Positions 30,791-42,510 of a stretch of DNA of 64,000 nt are shown here, in pieces (the stretch's first letter is position 1; each line of letters opens with the position of its first letter). The DNA comes from Ornithodoros turicata. Taxonomy: Eukaryota > Arthropoda > Arachnida > Ixodida > Argasidae. A model generated the notes under the pieces. That model did no database searches, had not been told where the DNA came from, and worked only from the letters and a program-made list of their open reading frames with translations. The DNA lies in contig NC_088202.1 in NCBI RefSeq assembly GCF_037126465.1, positions 87,028,160-87,092,159 on the forward strand, written 5' to 3'. A program made the position numbers and the translations under genes.

Positions 30791-32376
30791 AAAACGGAAG
30801 ATAAGTCGTGTGACCTTTCCTTTTCTTGGAACGCATTGAAACTATGCTCTTACCACAACATTTCAAAACGCGAAACTCGTACGTCTGTCGTAATCATATC
30901 TGCGAAGCGTGACGTATCAGTATGGTATGAGCACGGCCACATTTTTTTTTCTTTTTCTTGGTATCTGTTGTGGATTGCTTCAATTTCGTCCATCGCGGGT
31001 ACTCTCGGGCGCTCCCAGGTGCTCTTTGCACGTGGGGTCACGTGGCCATGAAGGCGCCAGCAGCGGCAGCGAGCCGAGCCCTTGGTAGCCAGCTCTCGGC
31101 AGGCCCGTCGGCACGTCCCGTTTTCGGCCGTCGTTCAGCACACCCATTTATTCTAGCTCACCATTGGACGTCTCCGAGCAAAGTGACCGTGGAACGCGGT
31201 GTCGACAAAATTATGTTCAACTGTGTTAGTTTTTAATACCCACAAATTGACATGTTCCATGACAACTGAATTAATTTTGTCTGCTGGTCATCTCATGCTG
31301 TGCAGTTCAACTCAGAGAAGTATAGGAAAAAAAGTTTCCCTCGTCGGAGTTTGTTTACATACGTCGGGAGTCGAGCGAACAAAGGGGGCATTTTAGAATC
31401 TAAGAAGGCAGGTTAGTTTCTAGGATGAGTGTCATATAGTATGTGTTTTAGGATGTGGACTAGTAGTCTGCAAAGCGATACCATGAGTTTCTCCTCCGAT
31501 AGTCCCGTAGTGTTTACCTGTGAGTGTTGCAAGGGAACAACAGCTCCGTTGGAAGGGAAGTGTCTCTAGGAATTAGACACTTTTCATGGGAACCCTGAGA
31601 CACAAGTATAATAGGAGATATGCGAAATGAAGCGCCCTCTCTTGCCCGTTAGCGGAAACGCGCTCGCGCCATTTTCGTCGAGGCGATGCTTGGAAAGCAT
31701 GGCCCCGCTGTTCTTTGTACGCGGTTTGCGTTGCCCCTGAGTAAGTTTGACTGAATAGTGGCAGCTGAAAAGGGCTTCTGTTGTCATCTTATGTGTAAGC
31801 GCCTCATGTACCACTGCGTTAGTAAAAGTTTGTTGTGCAGCAAGGCAGCAGCCGTCAGCATAGTGTAAACGACACTGCAAGCTTTTCGTTCTGCTTAGTA
31901 AAGAATCGTCTGATTACCACAACTTTTTGTCGTGAAAAGGACTGCGTATGTCGATACTCTGAAAAACAAAACACAATGTTATTTAGTAATGATGAAGGTG
32001 TCACCGCACTGCTGCGCGAAGCTGTACTAGCAGAGAGGAATAAAACGACAAAAGGGTGCGTATTCATGAATCGCTTTAACTGAGCACTAGGAAGAAAATG
32101 ACATGAAGAAAAACAAAAAAACAAAAACAAATAGTATCCTGTAGTTGAGGCTACTATCGGACCAGACTAAAGCTTAACGAGTAACGCTTAACATTCTCGA
32201 TCATTCAGAATTAATACGAGTATGCAGTCACTTTAGAATCAGACATTTGCCGCTCGTTTATGCACCACTGATGCAGAACCTGAGAGGCAGACCCATAATG
32301 TGATATGAGTGATCCTGATTTGACTCTCTTTGTAAAATCACTGAACTTATAGTGAATTATGTCATAACCCGCAGGT
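30791..32376. other. Unassigned sequence
   Basis: No gene or element recognised apart from short A/T runs. Short open frames (30958-31236, 31584-31880, 31835-32083) show no supporting features. Confidence 0.3.
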
Positions 32377-32534
32377 GAATTGTCAAATGTTGATGATGAT
32401 GATGATTGAAGTTTTAATGGCGCATTGACAACAAAGGTCATAATGCGCCAACACTATGATTAAAATTAGACTAGTAAAAAGTAGGTGCAATACTTAAAAA
32501 GGGGAGAAGTAACATCTAAAATACAAGACTAACT

Positions 32535-35500
32535 CTACACAAGACTTACGATTCCAATGTCTCTTAAAAAATTAAAAATTGTACTGAAAGGGATAACAGC
32601 CTCATCACCAAGCAAGAGCGCTGGATGAAGAGGCAAAAAATACGTATAAAACTCTGTGAAATTATGTTGACGATGGATTTCGTGGTATGGGCAGGTAATA
32701 AGAATGTGGATGACAGAGAGGAGTTCGCCACAGTGCTCACAGAGTGGCGGCCCTTCTCCACAGAGTAAAAATTTGTGCGTGAGGAAGGTGTGGCCTATCC
32801 GCAACCTTGTTCTCAGAACACTCAAGAGACGTTTCTCCTGGCGGTCTCCATAACTTTGGATGCGCTGTTTAATCAAGTGTAACTTGTTTTGTATCTGAGT
32901 GTTCCAGAAACTCTGCCATTTTGTGTACAGTGATTTTTTAAATGCTGACCTAATATCTTGCATGGGCATCTCGAAAGGACTGACGTCCTTTGAAGCTGCC
33001 GCAGCAGCAGCGCGGTCGACAACCTCATTGCCTTGTATGCCTGTGTGGCTTGGCACCCAGCATAAAATAACTGAATATCCCCTCTTTTGTGCCACACTCA
33101 CTAAGGACTGTGCACGCTGAATCAGAAAATTCTTTGGTTCGCGTGTGCTGCAAATAGCATTTACAGAACTTAAAGAATCTGTATATATAACTGCAGACTT
33201 GATGCAGCCTTGAACAATGTGTGTAAGTGCAAGGATGATAGCATAAATCTCTGCTGTAAGGATAGATGCTATATTGTTTAGACGATGTGACCTCATACAT
33301 GTGCCAGAAATCATGGCACAGGTCACACCTGCACTAGACTTTGATCCGTCCGTGTAAATTTCTGTGTGAGTCCCAAAACTTTCCCTTAGGTGTTCAAATT
33401 CTTGCTGTAGTACTTGTGTAGAGGTGTTGTGTTTGTTGTATTTAGTCAAAGTTGTATCATACCTTGGAGGTGGTTCCCAAGGTGGGACCATCTTACCATA
33501 TTCTGCAACTTGGCAATTACAGGAAGAAAAATTGTGATCCTCAATATCCTGTTCAATTCTCATTGAAAGAGGAGGGACTACTGAAGGCCTGTTAATAAAC
33601 AGCTGTTTGAAACGTGTTCTTTTAACACAAGTCAGTGCAGGATGTTGTGCATAACGCCTTATTCTTAGAGCATAGGACAACACAAGATAAAACCGTCTTC
33701 TAGTCAAGGAATATTCATGTGATTCCACATACAGACTTTCGACTGGCGACGTTCGGAATGCACCAAGGATAAGCCTGAGCCCTTGGTGATGAACAGGATC
33801 TAGAGCTTTTAATACAGATTGGCGGGCTGAGCAGTAGACGATAGACCCATAATCTATCTTAGAGCGAATGCAGGCACTATATACACGGCGGAGTGTCTCC
33901 TCGTCTGCACCCCAAGATCTGTGAGAGAGGATTTTCAGTAGATTCAGTGACTTCACACATTTTGCCTTCAGGTTTTGAATATAGGGCTTGAAAGTGAGCT
34001 TTGAATCGAACGTAATACCAAGAAATTTGCATTCTGATTTCACGGGAATATCTTGTTCATTACGGTGCAGCGAAGGAGACGGAAACACTCCTCTGATTCT
34101 CGAGAAATGAACGCAGATTGTTTTTTCAGGAGAGAATTTAAACCCATTATGTGAGGACCATTTTGCCATTTTATTTATACAGAGTTGCATCTGTCGTTCA
34201 CATCTGGGTAAGCTCGCTGAACAACAAGATATCTGGATGTCATCCACATACAAGGAAAAAGATATAGAGGGTGGGATGACACCGGCTATAGAGTTGATTT
34301 TGATAAGGAATAATGTGACGCTCAGAACAGAGCCCTGCGGGACACCATTCTCTTGCACGAACAAACGGGATAAGGTAGTTCCCAGCTGAACTCTGAATGT
34401 TCTGTGTTGTAGGAAATCAGCAATGCATTTAAGGAGACGACCCCGTATACCGAACGAATGGAGATCCTGTAGGATGCCGTATCGCCATGCAGTGTCGTAT
34501 GCTTTCTCCAAGTCAAAGAAAACTGACAAGCAGTGTTGCCTCCTGACAAAAGCTTCACGGATGGTTGTTTCTAGACGAACGAGGTGGTCCATGGTGGAGC
34601 ACCCCATTCGAAACCCACACTGAAATTCTGATAGACACTTATTCATTTCAAGAAAATAAACCAGTCGGTTATTCACCATTCGCTCGAAGGTTTTTCCTAT
34701 GCAGCTTGTCAGCGCGATGGGACGATAACTGGCAGGACAAGAGGCTTCCTTTCCGGGTTTCAGGACGGGGATTATGGTGGCAATTTTCCATGCAGAATGT
34801 AGTGTCCCCTGTATCCAAACGAGGTTGAAGAACTGAAGTAAACATTTTTTTGATATGTCAGACAAGTTCTGTAGCATTGAGTATGCAACACGGTCTGGGC
34901 CAGGAGCAGTCGTTTTTGCTGACAACAAGGAACGTGACAATTCTACCATGGTGAAAGCCTGGTTATATCCCAAACAGTCTCCGCCATTTACTGCAACCTT
35001 CTGTTTTTCGGATCTTTGTTTAATTTTTAGAAATTCACAGCTGTAATGGGAGGAACTTGAAATGCTTTGGAAATGTTCCCCAAGTGCATTAGCCTGTTCT
35101 TCTAAATTTTCGCATACATGACCGTTAACTTCTAAAAGAGGGACTGAATGACTGATATGCTCTCCTCTGATTTTACGAAGTCTGTCCCATACGATTTTGG
35201 ATGGGGTATTACAAGATAGAGAAGATACAAAAGTTTGCCAAGAGGATCGTTTAGCCTGTTTTCGTGTCCACCTGGCCTTTGCTCTTGCCTTTTTGAAAAG
35301 TAAAAGATTATCTGAGGTGGGGTATCTCCGAAATGTACCCCATGCACGATTTTTCTCGCATTCATTATTCCACCAGGGTTTAGGTCGCTTTGGGAGGCGA
35401 CCAGATGTCTGGGGAATGGATACTGTTGCTGCATCAAGTATGATGTTGCTGATAAGATAATTAGCTTCTTCTATTGTTACACTATCAATAGGAATTAAAG

Positions 35501-36302
35501 ATAGGTCACTTCTTTCTGAAAACTGCCTCCAGTCGGCCAGTTGGAGTTTCCATCTAGGAGGGCGTGTTGTCAGAGTGTTCACTGGCGTAAGATATTTTAA
35601 CACCACTGGGAAGTGATCACTCCCAAGCGGATTTTGTTTTACAGTCCATTCTATCTCCTGAAACAAGGATGGACTGCAAAAAGACAGGTCTAAGGTTGAG
35701 AGAGACTGACTTGAAGAATGTATGTATGTAGGTGCCCCTGTGTTTAAAAGGCAGGTGGATGTTGATAATAAGAAATTCTCTAACATTTTCCCTCGAGTGT
35801 CAGTTCTCGTACTGCCCCAAAGTGGATTGTGAGCATTAAAGTCACCTAGAAGTATAAAAGGACTTGGAAGTTGGCTGCATAAATCTTCTAATTCTTTTTG
35901 TGTAGTAGTGTCTGAAGGTGGCAAATAGATTGAGCAGATGGTGAGAATTCTGTCTAGACACATCTGCACGGCTACAGCTTCCAAGTCTGTAACTAGGTGT
36001 ACTGCTTTTGTTGGGAGAGATCCTCGTGTGACAATCGCAACACCACCAGATGCTCGGGTGGCGTCAGTTCGATCTTTTCGAAAGATATTGTGTCTTCGCA
36101 GTGGATTTTGTGTTTGTGTATTCAGATATGTTTCTTGAAGACAAAAGCATGATGTGTTATACTTCTCGAAAAGATCGTTGATGTCATCTAGATTAGAGAG
36201 TAACCCTCGGCAATTCCATTGGAGGATCGTGTGTTGCATAATGATTGCAGTAAGAAGAAAGACGCCTGTCAAGAACTTTTGCCGACTAGGAAGAGCTTCC
36301 AT
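32535..36302 (-). CDS. I-clade ORF2 polyprotein: endonuclease, reverse transcriptase, RNase H
   Basis: The 1255-aa frame is uninterrupted. The AP endonuclease has ILQWNCRG near residue 28, FCLQETYL, LLGDFNAHNPLWG near 150 and SDHFPV near 230. The RT has SYRPIALTSCIGKTFERMV, motif A FFDLEKAYD near 597, GVPQGSVLSVTLF and the catalytic SLYVDD near 686. RNase H has EIYTDGSK near 984, the ILTAEIYAIILA Glu block, VIYTDSLSSVNAI and CWVPSHTGIQGNEVVDRAA, so all four acidic positions are present. A C-terminal CEHCGE..HILITCPYH forms a likely CCHC zinc site. The annotated ATG at 36302 is the longest option; an internal Met about 21 residues on (MQHTILQWN) is the more usual endonuclease start. Confidence 0.95.
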   Translation of the reverse strand: MEALPSRQKFLTGVFLLTAIIMQHTILQWNCRGLLSNLDDINDLFEKYNTSCFCLQETYLNTQTQNPLRRHNIFRKDRTDATRASGGVAIVTRGSLPTKAVHLVTDLEAVAVQMCLDRILTICSIYLPPSDTTTQKELEDLCSQLPSPFILLGDFNAHNPLWGSTRTDTRGKMLENFLLSTSTCLLNTGAPTYIHSSSQSLSTLDLSFCSPSLFQEIEWTVKQNPLGSDHFPVVLKYLTPVNTLTTRPPRWKLQLADWRQFSERSDLSLIPIDSVTIEEANYLISNIILDAATVSIPQTSGRLPKRPKPWWNNECEKNRAWGTFRRYPTSDNLLLFKKARAKARWTRKQAKRSSWQTFVSSLSCNTPSKIVWDRLRKIRGEHISHSVPLLEVNGHVCENLEEQANALGEHFQSISSSSHYSCEFLKIKQRSEKQKVAVNGGDCLGYNQAFTMVELSRSLLSAKTTAPGPDRVAYSMLQNLSDISKKCLLQFFNLVWIQGTLHSAWKIATIIPVLKPGKEASCPASYRPIALTSCIGKTFERMVNNRLVYFLEMNKCLSEFQCGFRMGCSTMDHLVRLETTIREAFVRRQHCLSVFFDLEKAYDTAWRYGILQDLHSFGIRGRLLKCIADFLQHRTFRVQLGTTLSRLFVQENGVPQGSVLSVTLFLIKINSIAGVIPPSISFSLYVDDIQISCCSASLPRCERQMQLCINKMAKWSSHNGFKFSPEKTICVHFSRIRGVFPSPSLHRNEQDIPVKSECKFLGITFDSKLTFKPYIQNLKAKCVKSLNLLKILSHRSWGADEETLRRVYSACIRSKIDYGSIVYCSARQSVLKALDPVHHQGLRLILGAFRTSPVESLYVESHEYSLTRRRFYLVLSYALRIRRYAQHPALTCVKRTRFKQLFINRPSVVPPLSMRIEQDIEDHNFSSCNCQVAEYGKMVPPWEPPPRYDTTLTKYNKHNTSTQVLQQEFEHLRESFGTHTEIYTDGSKSSAGVTCAMISGTCMRSHRLNNIASILTAEIYAIILALTHIVQGCIKSAVIYTDSLSSVNAICSTREPKNFLIQRAQSLVSVAQKRGYSVILCWVPSHTGIQGNEVVDRAAAAAASKDVSPFEMPMQDIRSAFKKSLYTKWQSFWNTQIQNKLHLIKQRIQSYGDRQEKRLLSVLRTRLRIGHTFLTHKFLLCGEGPPLCEHCGELLSVIHILITCPYHEIHRQHNFTEFYTYFLPLHPALLLGDEAVIPFSTIFNFLRDIGIVSLV

Positions 36303-36305
36303 TAC

Positions 36306-37547
36306 CTATTTTTTTGTTGAGGGTGTGATCCGCGGCCTTGTGGTTTTCTTTCGTGCAGCCGCAAGCTCCTTGTCAGATATGTCAGGGAGTGACCCGCTCC
36401 CCGACAGACTAGATCTATTCTTTTGGGGGGCTTGGGAGCTCGTGCTCGCAAAGGAGCGCTCAGAGCTCGTCTCGTCCTCGCAATCCATGGATGTCACCTC
36501 CGTGGACTGTGAGGACAGGAGTGGCGCCGGTGTTAGCGACGCCACAGGAATTTCGGGAGTTGGAGGTGGATCTGCACCTCCTTGGATCTGACTTGCGTTG
36601 GTCTGGGTGAATATTGACTGCTCGGTCTGTGTGTACTGTGTGACTAGTTTTACTTTCTGTTTTACAGCTGTGGCGAAAGATTTCTCGAAAAAAATGGGAG
36701 CTACTTTTTTCCTGGCTTCTGGGTAACTGAGGCTATGCGTGACTTTAACATGTAGGACTTCTTTTTCGTATTTCCATTTTGCACAGGATCTCGAGTAGGA
36801 TGGGTGGTTAGAAGAGCAGTTGACACAACAGTCTGGCCCTTTGCATTCTTTTGTTTCATGGTCAGACTTCCCACACCGTGCGCAACAGGCAGAGCCACGG
36901 CAGGAGTCGGCAGCATGACCAAATCTGTTACAACGGAAGCAGCGCAACGGGTTTGGGATGTATGGGCGAACTTCAGCTGACAGATACCCTACTTTTAGCT
37001 TTTGAGGAAGAGTCGGGCGATCAAAGGTAAGAATAATATTACGGGTTGTAATGTACTCATTGTTCTTTCTTATTTTTATTTTTCGTACATCTATGACGTC
37101 CTGGTCTTTCAGGTTTAGAAGAATTTCCTCAACGGGCACGTCGATGAGTTCAGATATGGCAATGACGCCTCGACTGGTGTTCAGAGTTTTGTGTAAGGAA
37201 GCTGATATTCTTTTTCCCAACATTTCATGTGTGTTCAGAATGGTCTCACAGTCTGCTTCAGATGTGCACTTTATTAACAAGTCGCCTGATCGCATGCGCT
37301 TGATCTCAGGTATATGCTTAGACAGAGATGCCACCGCCTTCTCAATGAAGAACGGCGACATTTTACCCAATGGGACTACCTTTTCTTTGTCATTTCCTGT
37401 CGCTGAAAGAACGACGTACTTTGCTGTAAAGTTCGTAGACATTGTTTTGAATACTTCGGTCCGGGGACGTTTGCCGCCCCCGATCGTAGAGGAGGAAGAA
37501 TTTTTTACCATGTACGGTTTTAAGAAATGGACGCTCCTACGAGTCAC
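36306..37547 (-). CDS. I-clade ORF1 protein (Gag-like, three CCHC zinc knuckles)
   Basis: This 413-aa protein is expected to bind element RNA and form the ribonucleoprotein needed for retrotransposition. Its N-terminal part has an RRM-like pattern (KYVVLSATGNDKEKVVPLG, then KHIPEIKRMRSGDLLIKCTS) and a second basic segment (VDVRKIKIRKNNEYITTRN-like, near residue 155). Zinc knuckles CFRCNRFGHAADSC, CARCGKSDHETKEC and CVNCSSNHPSYSRSC follow in tandem at roughly residues 200-255. The C-terminal part is rich in Ser, Thr and Pro and likely disordered. The start at 37547 is the first ATG of the frame. The ORF2 start is three bases past the stop, consistent with coupled or reinitiated translation. 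Confidence 0.9.
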   Translation of the reverse strand: MTRRSVHFLKPYMVKNSSSSTIGGGKRPRTEVFKTMSTNFTAKYVVLSATGNDKEKVVPLGKMSPFFIEKAVASLSKHIPEIKRMRSGDLLIKCTSEADCETILNTHEMLGKRISASLHKTLNTSRGVIAISELIDVPVEEILLNLKDQDVIDVRKIKIRKNNEYITTRNIILTFDRPTLPQKLKVGYLSAEVRPYIPNPLRCFRCNRFGHAADSCRGSACCARCGKSDHETKECKGPDCCVNCSSNHPSYSRSCAKWKYEKEVLHVKVTHSLSYPEARKKVAPIFFEKSFATAVKQKVKLVTQYTQTEQSIFTQTNASQIQGGADPPPTPEIPVASLTPAPLLSSQSTEVTSMDCEDETSSERSFASTSSQAPQKNRSSLSGSGSLPDISDKELAAARKKTTRPRITPSTKK

Positions 37548-37777
37548 TCACGTTTCACGTCCATACGCGTGAGAAGGTCCCGGAGTTTTAAGGAAAACCC
37601 ATCGGCCGGGGCTTGACCAAGACCCCGACCGCCACCGTTCAAGGCTTCTACCCTTCGCCTTTCATCCCCTCGGCACGGTACGGATAACACCTTGGGACTG
37701 GGGGCTAGGGTCCGTGGTGGCGCCACTCACCAAACATCAGTGTACGCTGATGCCCCCTGCGGGGAATTGTCAAATGT

Positions 37778-39749
37778 GATAGATTGGAATATTGTTTTGC
37801 ATATGTACCTAGTGCGCTCTCTTGACGTACATCCTAATTCCAAATAAGCATGTGCACAATAATCTGCGGTCTCTACATGTGTTCCAGTTTCTCGTGCACA
37901 AGGGAAGGTAAGAAAAGAAATTAGTCGAGCCACTAAATAGGCCCGAACGCGAGAATAGGACATGATCTATGAATATTTGCTTTTAAATCTTATTTGTGTT
38001 TGTGTGTGTGTTAAGGAAGATCACTTCTTGTAGTTGAACTACGTAGGATAAAACCACTCTTATTACAGGTTCAAAATCATGACATTTATGTTGATAAAAT
38101 ATTTATTTATTAAATAACAAATAAATGTTGTTCATGAAGTCACATGCTCGACAAACGGTTAAGTCGTGGCATAAGGGGCAAGCAGCAATGATAGAACCAG
38201 ATACCTTCCAACATCTAAATCTGAAACCTAGTACTATATCGTCTAATTATATATCACAACTACCAAATGCAGCAACACTACAACCGTGGCGTGGTTACCA
38301 GAATCTCAAAACATTACGGAAGAGATTGCTCGGCACAGTGCGGCAAATGGTATGAAAAAACTCCTGCATCAAAATATTCCCTTTTATAAGACCAGTATCT
38401 CATTTAATCTTACCATCACAATATCAGCTAAAACTAAAAAGTGAAGTATTGCAGAAAACAAAGTAAATGCAAATGCCGAACGTCGATGATAAACGCCGTG
38501 TGAGATCTCGCTGAAAATAGAATCGACTGCAAAACTGTAGGACTATTTCTGCTACTGAGACTAGAGTTCTGAACAGTTTGTCATTCGTACATTCCGCCGA
38601 AATGTTCTGTACTCCACCGGGAACTCGTGCTTCAAAAATTGCGGCCGTGGATTCCTCTTTAGCGGAATCCCCTCAAGCCGCGCTGCAGCTGGTGAGAGAT
38701 GTGCCTTAGCCATGGCGGTCGGGAGCGGCGCACTCGACAGATGGCGCTATTTCGCATATCTCCTATCATAAAAAAATGTAATGCACAAGTTAACGTTCAC
38801 GTGGGTATTTGCAAGATTTCAAGAGAAAACCTTTTTTTTTTTTGTGTGTGTGTGGTGATGACAAAACGTGCTTATATGACGTTACTCTGACCCTGAATGT
38901 TTGCAGAACTGTGGGACAGTATGTCGAAGGTATACGTGAACAATACATATTTTGAAAACCCTTGGCACACACGCGTATATCTGACACCTTGTCTTGACTT
39001 AACACCATACATCAGCAGCTATTTAATATGCCATATTCTGTGCGGCGAACATCTGAGCGCTACAAGAGATGCTCTGTCAAAGTGAAGTATTCCTTCTCTG
39101 GACTGCCCTTGGTATTCACATACAACTTGGCGTGATATTTTTATCCTTACGAGTCATTCGTTGATACGTGTGCGGCACCAGGCAGAAGCTTTCTCTCACA
39201 GAGACCATCCATAGTGGATGCTTAGCTACGCCACATTAGTACGGTTATATTGTTTAGGTCTTTGCCTGACGTCTGAAATTGCATACCTCTCAACACGACA
39301 AAGATGCCGGTTCCTCGTTCTATACTAAGATTAAGATGAAGATAAAATCGTGGTGACAGAGTTTATCAGGAAACTTGTGCGATGGGTCGACACATGGGAC
39401 TTCCGTTTCGTTCTTCTTGATTAGGAAACTATTAAAAGAAAGCATGGGGTATTTTCAACATGCTGAGAAGAAATCAGTTTTGCAACATTCCTCTTTTCGA
39501 TTTCGATACATTCTTTGTTGCCGGCATACTGTCCATAAGCAAGAGAAACGTGTACCGTTGGTACCGCCGTACTTCCCTGTCCGGACGCGCTCTCGGACCT
39601 CCACTCGCAGCTTTTCGAAATCGCCGCAGGGAGTACTCTATGCAATCCAGGGGAGTAGAAGCTGAAATTACTCCCTAATTTTACTAATTTTTTTCTTATA
39701 GTTGTTATCTTTATGAGGTCATCCACGAGCTCACGTTCATTCTAGAATT
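37778..39749. other. Unassigned sequence
   Basis: No gene or element recognised. The stretch contains a TTTATTTATTAAATAAC block near 38100. Short open frames here have no supporting features. The 5' side directly continues the target site of the I-clade element. Confidence 0.3.
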
Positions 39750-40172
39750 ACCGAGCTCATCGATAGACAAGAAAAGGATCTTTGTTGGCACACACAAGGC
39801 CTACGTTCAACCACGCCTCGCCTATGCGTCCCTATAGGTATAGCATGGAAGTGTCCTAGCTACACAGGCTCCCAATCTATTGAAGCCGTCCGGAAGAAAG
39901 AGAGCATTTGCAAATTTTACGTTATTCTGTGAGCGTGAGTATTCTGATTAATGTCTCGATGAACTTGGTATGGCATGTATTGTTTTTGTTTGTGTTATCT
40001 TTGTTACGTTTTCTCATCCTTCGTCATCAGTGTTGCCATGGCTTCTTGTTGCTGCTTGTAGTGTCTATTTCCCATATGTAGAGGTGTACCAATGTACATT
40101 GCGTGCGCCGAGGTCGAGACCCTTGCAGCGGTTCTTGGGCGCAAGATAAACAGCATTAGTATTATTATTATG
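39750..40172 (+). pseudogene. Decayed CR1-like retrotransposon 3' end
   Basis: A plus-strand frame gives KAYVQPRLAYASL near 39805-39835, resembling the conserved (K/T)xxVxPxLEYASxxW block after RT in CR1/L2-group elements. Frame breaks follow. The segment ends in an (ATT)n run at about 40158-40170. The evidence is limited to this one block and the terminal simple repeat. Confidence 0.4.
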
Positions 40173-40195
40173 TCATACTATGATTTGTTATGTAG

Positions 40196-40362
40196 TGTTG
40201 GCTAATAAACCTAACTCGTACAAGAGCGAAAATGTGAGACAGCAGTAAACCTGGGAGCCAGTAACAGTGCGTGTGCACGGGACGGGTTTATTCCGAAAGT
40301 GGGGCAGGTGCGCCAGAATGGGTGCGCACGCAACGAGGTTAGCATGTCGACTTCTTCTAACA
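40196..40362 (-). repeat. Probable 3' LTR of the Copia element
   Basis: On the minus strand it begins TGTTAGAAGAAGTCGACATG directly after a polypurine tract (GTCGAGGGGGG, 40363-40373) that follows the pol stop. It ends with CCAACA at 40196. TG..CA ends and a length of 167 bp fit Ty1/Copia elements. The 5' LTR is absent, so the inner boundary is firm but the outer boundary is inferred. Confidence 0.6.
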
Positions 40363-40376
40363 CCCCCCTCGACAGG

Positions 40377-42510
40377 TTATCCCTTGATGAGCCCCATCCG
40401 TTGCCTTAACGCTTCCAGTCTTGGTCGTGGTAAAGGTTTCGTCAACGCGTCCGCGATGTTGTCAGCGGACTCGCGGTACTGAAAGTTGATGATGTTGCGT
40501 GCTACTAGATCACGTAAGTGATGGTGACGGACATCGATGTGCTTTGTCCTGGCGTTGATCCCTTCACTAAGGGCAAGCTTAATGCAGCCCTGATTAGCCT
40601 CGAACATAGGTGTCGGTTGATCAATGACTAGTCCGAAATCTTCCAACAATGGACGCAGCCACAAAACTTCCTGTGAAGCATAAGCCGCGGAAATGTACTC
40701 TGCTTCGGTGCTTGACAGAGCAACAGATGATTGTTTTCTGCTGGACCACTTGTTGACTTGCGGTCAGTGCCGGCATAGTTGCATAGACTTGCAGACGTTG
40801 CCGGCCCAGTCTGCGTCGACATATCCTGTCAAATCCAAGCTTTGCCGACCTGTAAGGGTCAGCTTAAAGTCCCGAGTATGCATCAGGTACCTGAACAGCT
40901 TCTTCACGGCCCCCCAATCTCGCTGACGCGGATTGCTCACTCGACGACAAAGTATGCCAGTTGCGCAGGCGATATCAGGCCGTGTCGTCGTGCTCAGATA
41001 CAGCAGCTTTCCGACTGCTTTCCGATACAAATCGTTGCTGGGCAGTAGATCTTCTTCCCCCGAAAACTTCAGATAGTCTGGATCCATTGGTGAAACTGAT
41101 CTTAGCAGTACTGAGGTTATATTTCTCCAGCAATGCATCTATTTTGTTCTTCTGATGTAGCAGGAAACAGTCGTGACGAGGTAGTGGCAGACATGTCCAA
41201 GGTCCTTCAGCTCAAAGTGCCTATTCAACTGACGCCAAATTCGCGTTATGGTAGGATTGTCTCGATGGCAAATTAACATGTCGTCCACGTATACAAGTAC
41301 GTATAGCCGGGATCCGTTCACTACTTGGGTGTACGAACAGGGGTCTGCCTGGCTCCGTGTGAAGCCCGCTCCAAGTAGTACTTGATTGGCTTTGATGTTC
41401 CATGCCCTGGCAGCCTGTTTAAGTCCATACAACGACTTCTGAAGCTTACACACGAGATGTTCCTCCCCTGGAGCGACGAACCCTTCCGGTTGCTGCATAT
41501 AAATGTCTTCTTCGATTTCGCCATTCAAAAATGCGGTTTTTATGTCGAAATGACGAACTCTCAGGTTCTCGGCAGCTGCCAATGTTAAAAGAACCCGCAG
41601 TGTGGTGAGCTTCGCGACTGGAGCAAACGTGGCTTCATAGTCCTCTCCAAACTGCTGGGAGAACCCCTGAGCGACCAGTCTTGCCTTGTAACGCTCAACG
41701 TTACCATCTTTGTCCCGTTTAGTTTTAAAAATGTACTTGCAGCCGATGGGCTGCTTGCCCTCCGGTAACTTTGCAGGAACCCAGGTGTTGAGCTGGTGAA
41801 GCGAATCAATCTCATCGACAGCAGCCTTTATCCATTTGTCGTTGTCAGTAGCTGGCAACTTCTGCATGTCCTTTCAGCTAACTGGATCGGGCGCGGATGC
41901 CGCGCAGGCTACATAAGAAAGACGGTCCGGAGGTACTTCTTTGTTGCGCCGACTCGAGCGCCGTGGTTGAACAGGAACATCCCCATCAGCTGCGGGAGCA
42001 ACTCCATCTGCCATCTGAACATCCGCACCGGACCCTGGTACAACTCTGTCAGCCACCGGAACATCTCCAACGCTGTCACCGCGCAAGGGCAAGCTAGGAG
42101 GGCGAAAGCTAGGCAGCTCCACTTCAACTTCACCAGAAGGCGACTGCTCCGAACGCTGTGTGCCCGGACGCCGGAAAGCGGGTGATTCTCCACAGAACGC
42201 TTCCATGATCGGGCTTTCGTCAACGATCACACTGCGCGTCACTTTGACACTGTGACTACCTTTAAGAAGCACCCGGTACCCCTTCTGCGTCTCGCTGAAG
42301 TCCACTAGCACACCCTCAAGAGCCCGAGCGTCCCATTTGTCTCACTTCTCCTTAGGAACATGAAGATAGGCCGTGCTCCCAAACATGCGCAAGTGTTCCA
42401 GGTGGGGCTTCTTGCCAGTCCAGAGTTCGTAAGGAGTTTTCGATACCGCTTTGCTAGGCAGCGGGTTCTGAAGGTAGCAGGCAGTCGTAACAGCTTCGCC
42501 ACAATATAAC
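40377..42510 (-). pseudogene. Copia Pol, part 2: end of integrase, reverse transcriptase, RNase H
   Basis: Minus-strand frames give, in order: integrase C-terminal EAVTTACYLQNPLPSKAVSK and KTPYELWTGKKPHLEHLRMF (42342-42510); a linker with acidic, Pro-rich text; RT with NTWVPAKLPEGKQPIGCKYI, KARLVAQGFSQQFGEDYEAT, HFDIKTAFLNGEIEEDIYMQ and LYVLVYVDDMLI; VGKLLYLSTTTRPDIACATG; and RNase H NQGCIKLALSEGINARTKHI to ADALTKPLPR (40377-40664). A stop after the integrase part near 42345, and frame breaks near 41870, 41138 and 40790, inactivate it. The upstream part lies across the BEL insertion at 51317-52456. Confidence 0.85.
42506..42510. repeat. Target-site duplication ATAAC of the BEL element, left copy
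   Basis: ATAAC immediately precedes the BEL LTR at 42511. The second copy is 51312-51316. It lies in the Copia integrase C-terminal coding region. Confidence 0.9.

Larger units (their letters stand above)
32391..37763 (-). mobile_element. Full-length I-clade non-LTR retrotransposon with intact ORF1 and ORF2
   Basis: The unit is bounded exactly by a perfect 14-bp target duplication, GAATTGTCAAATGT (32377-32390 and 37764-37777). On the minus strand it has a 5' UTR of about 216 bp (37763-37548), ORF1 (413 aa), ORF2 (1255 aa) starting three bases after the ORF1 stop, a short 3' UTR, and an (ATC)n end at 32391-32405. Endonuclease, RT and RNase H in one ORF2 plus a CCHC ORF1 place it in the I group. 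Intact frames, complete catalytic residues and perfect duplications indicate a recent, possibly still active copy. Confidence 0.92.

Noticed and set aside
30536..31051. 171-codon plus-strand frame
   Set aside because: It runs through the inverted MITE pair into unassigned sequence; the repeated peptide pattern reflects the repeats.
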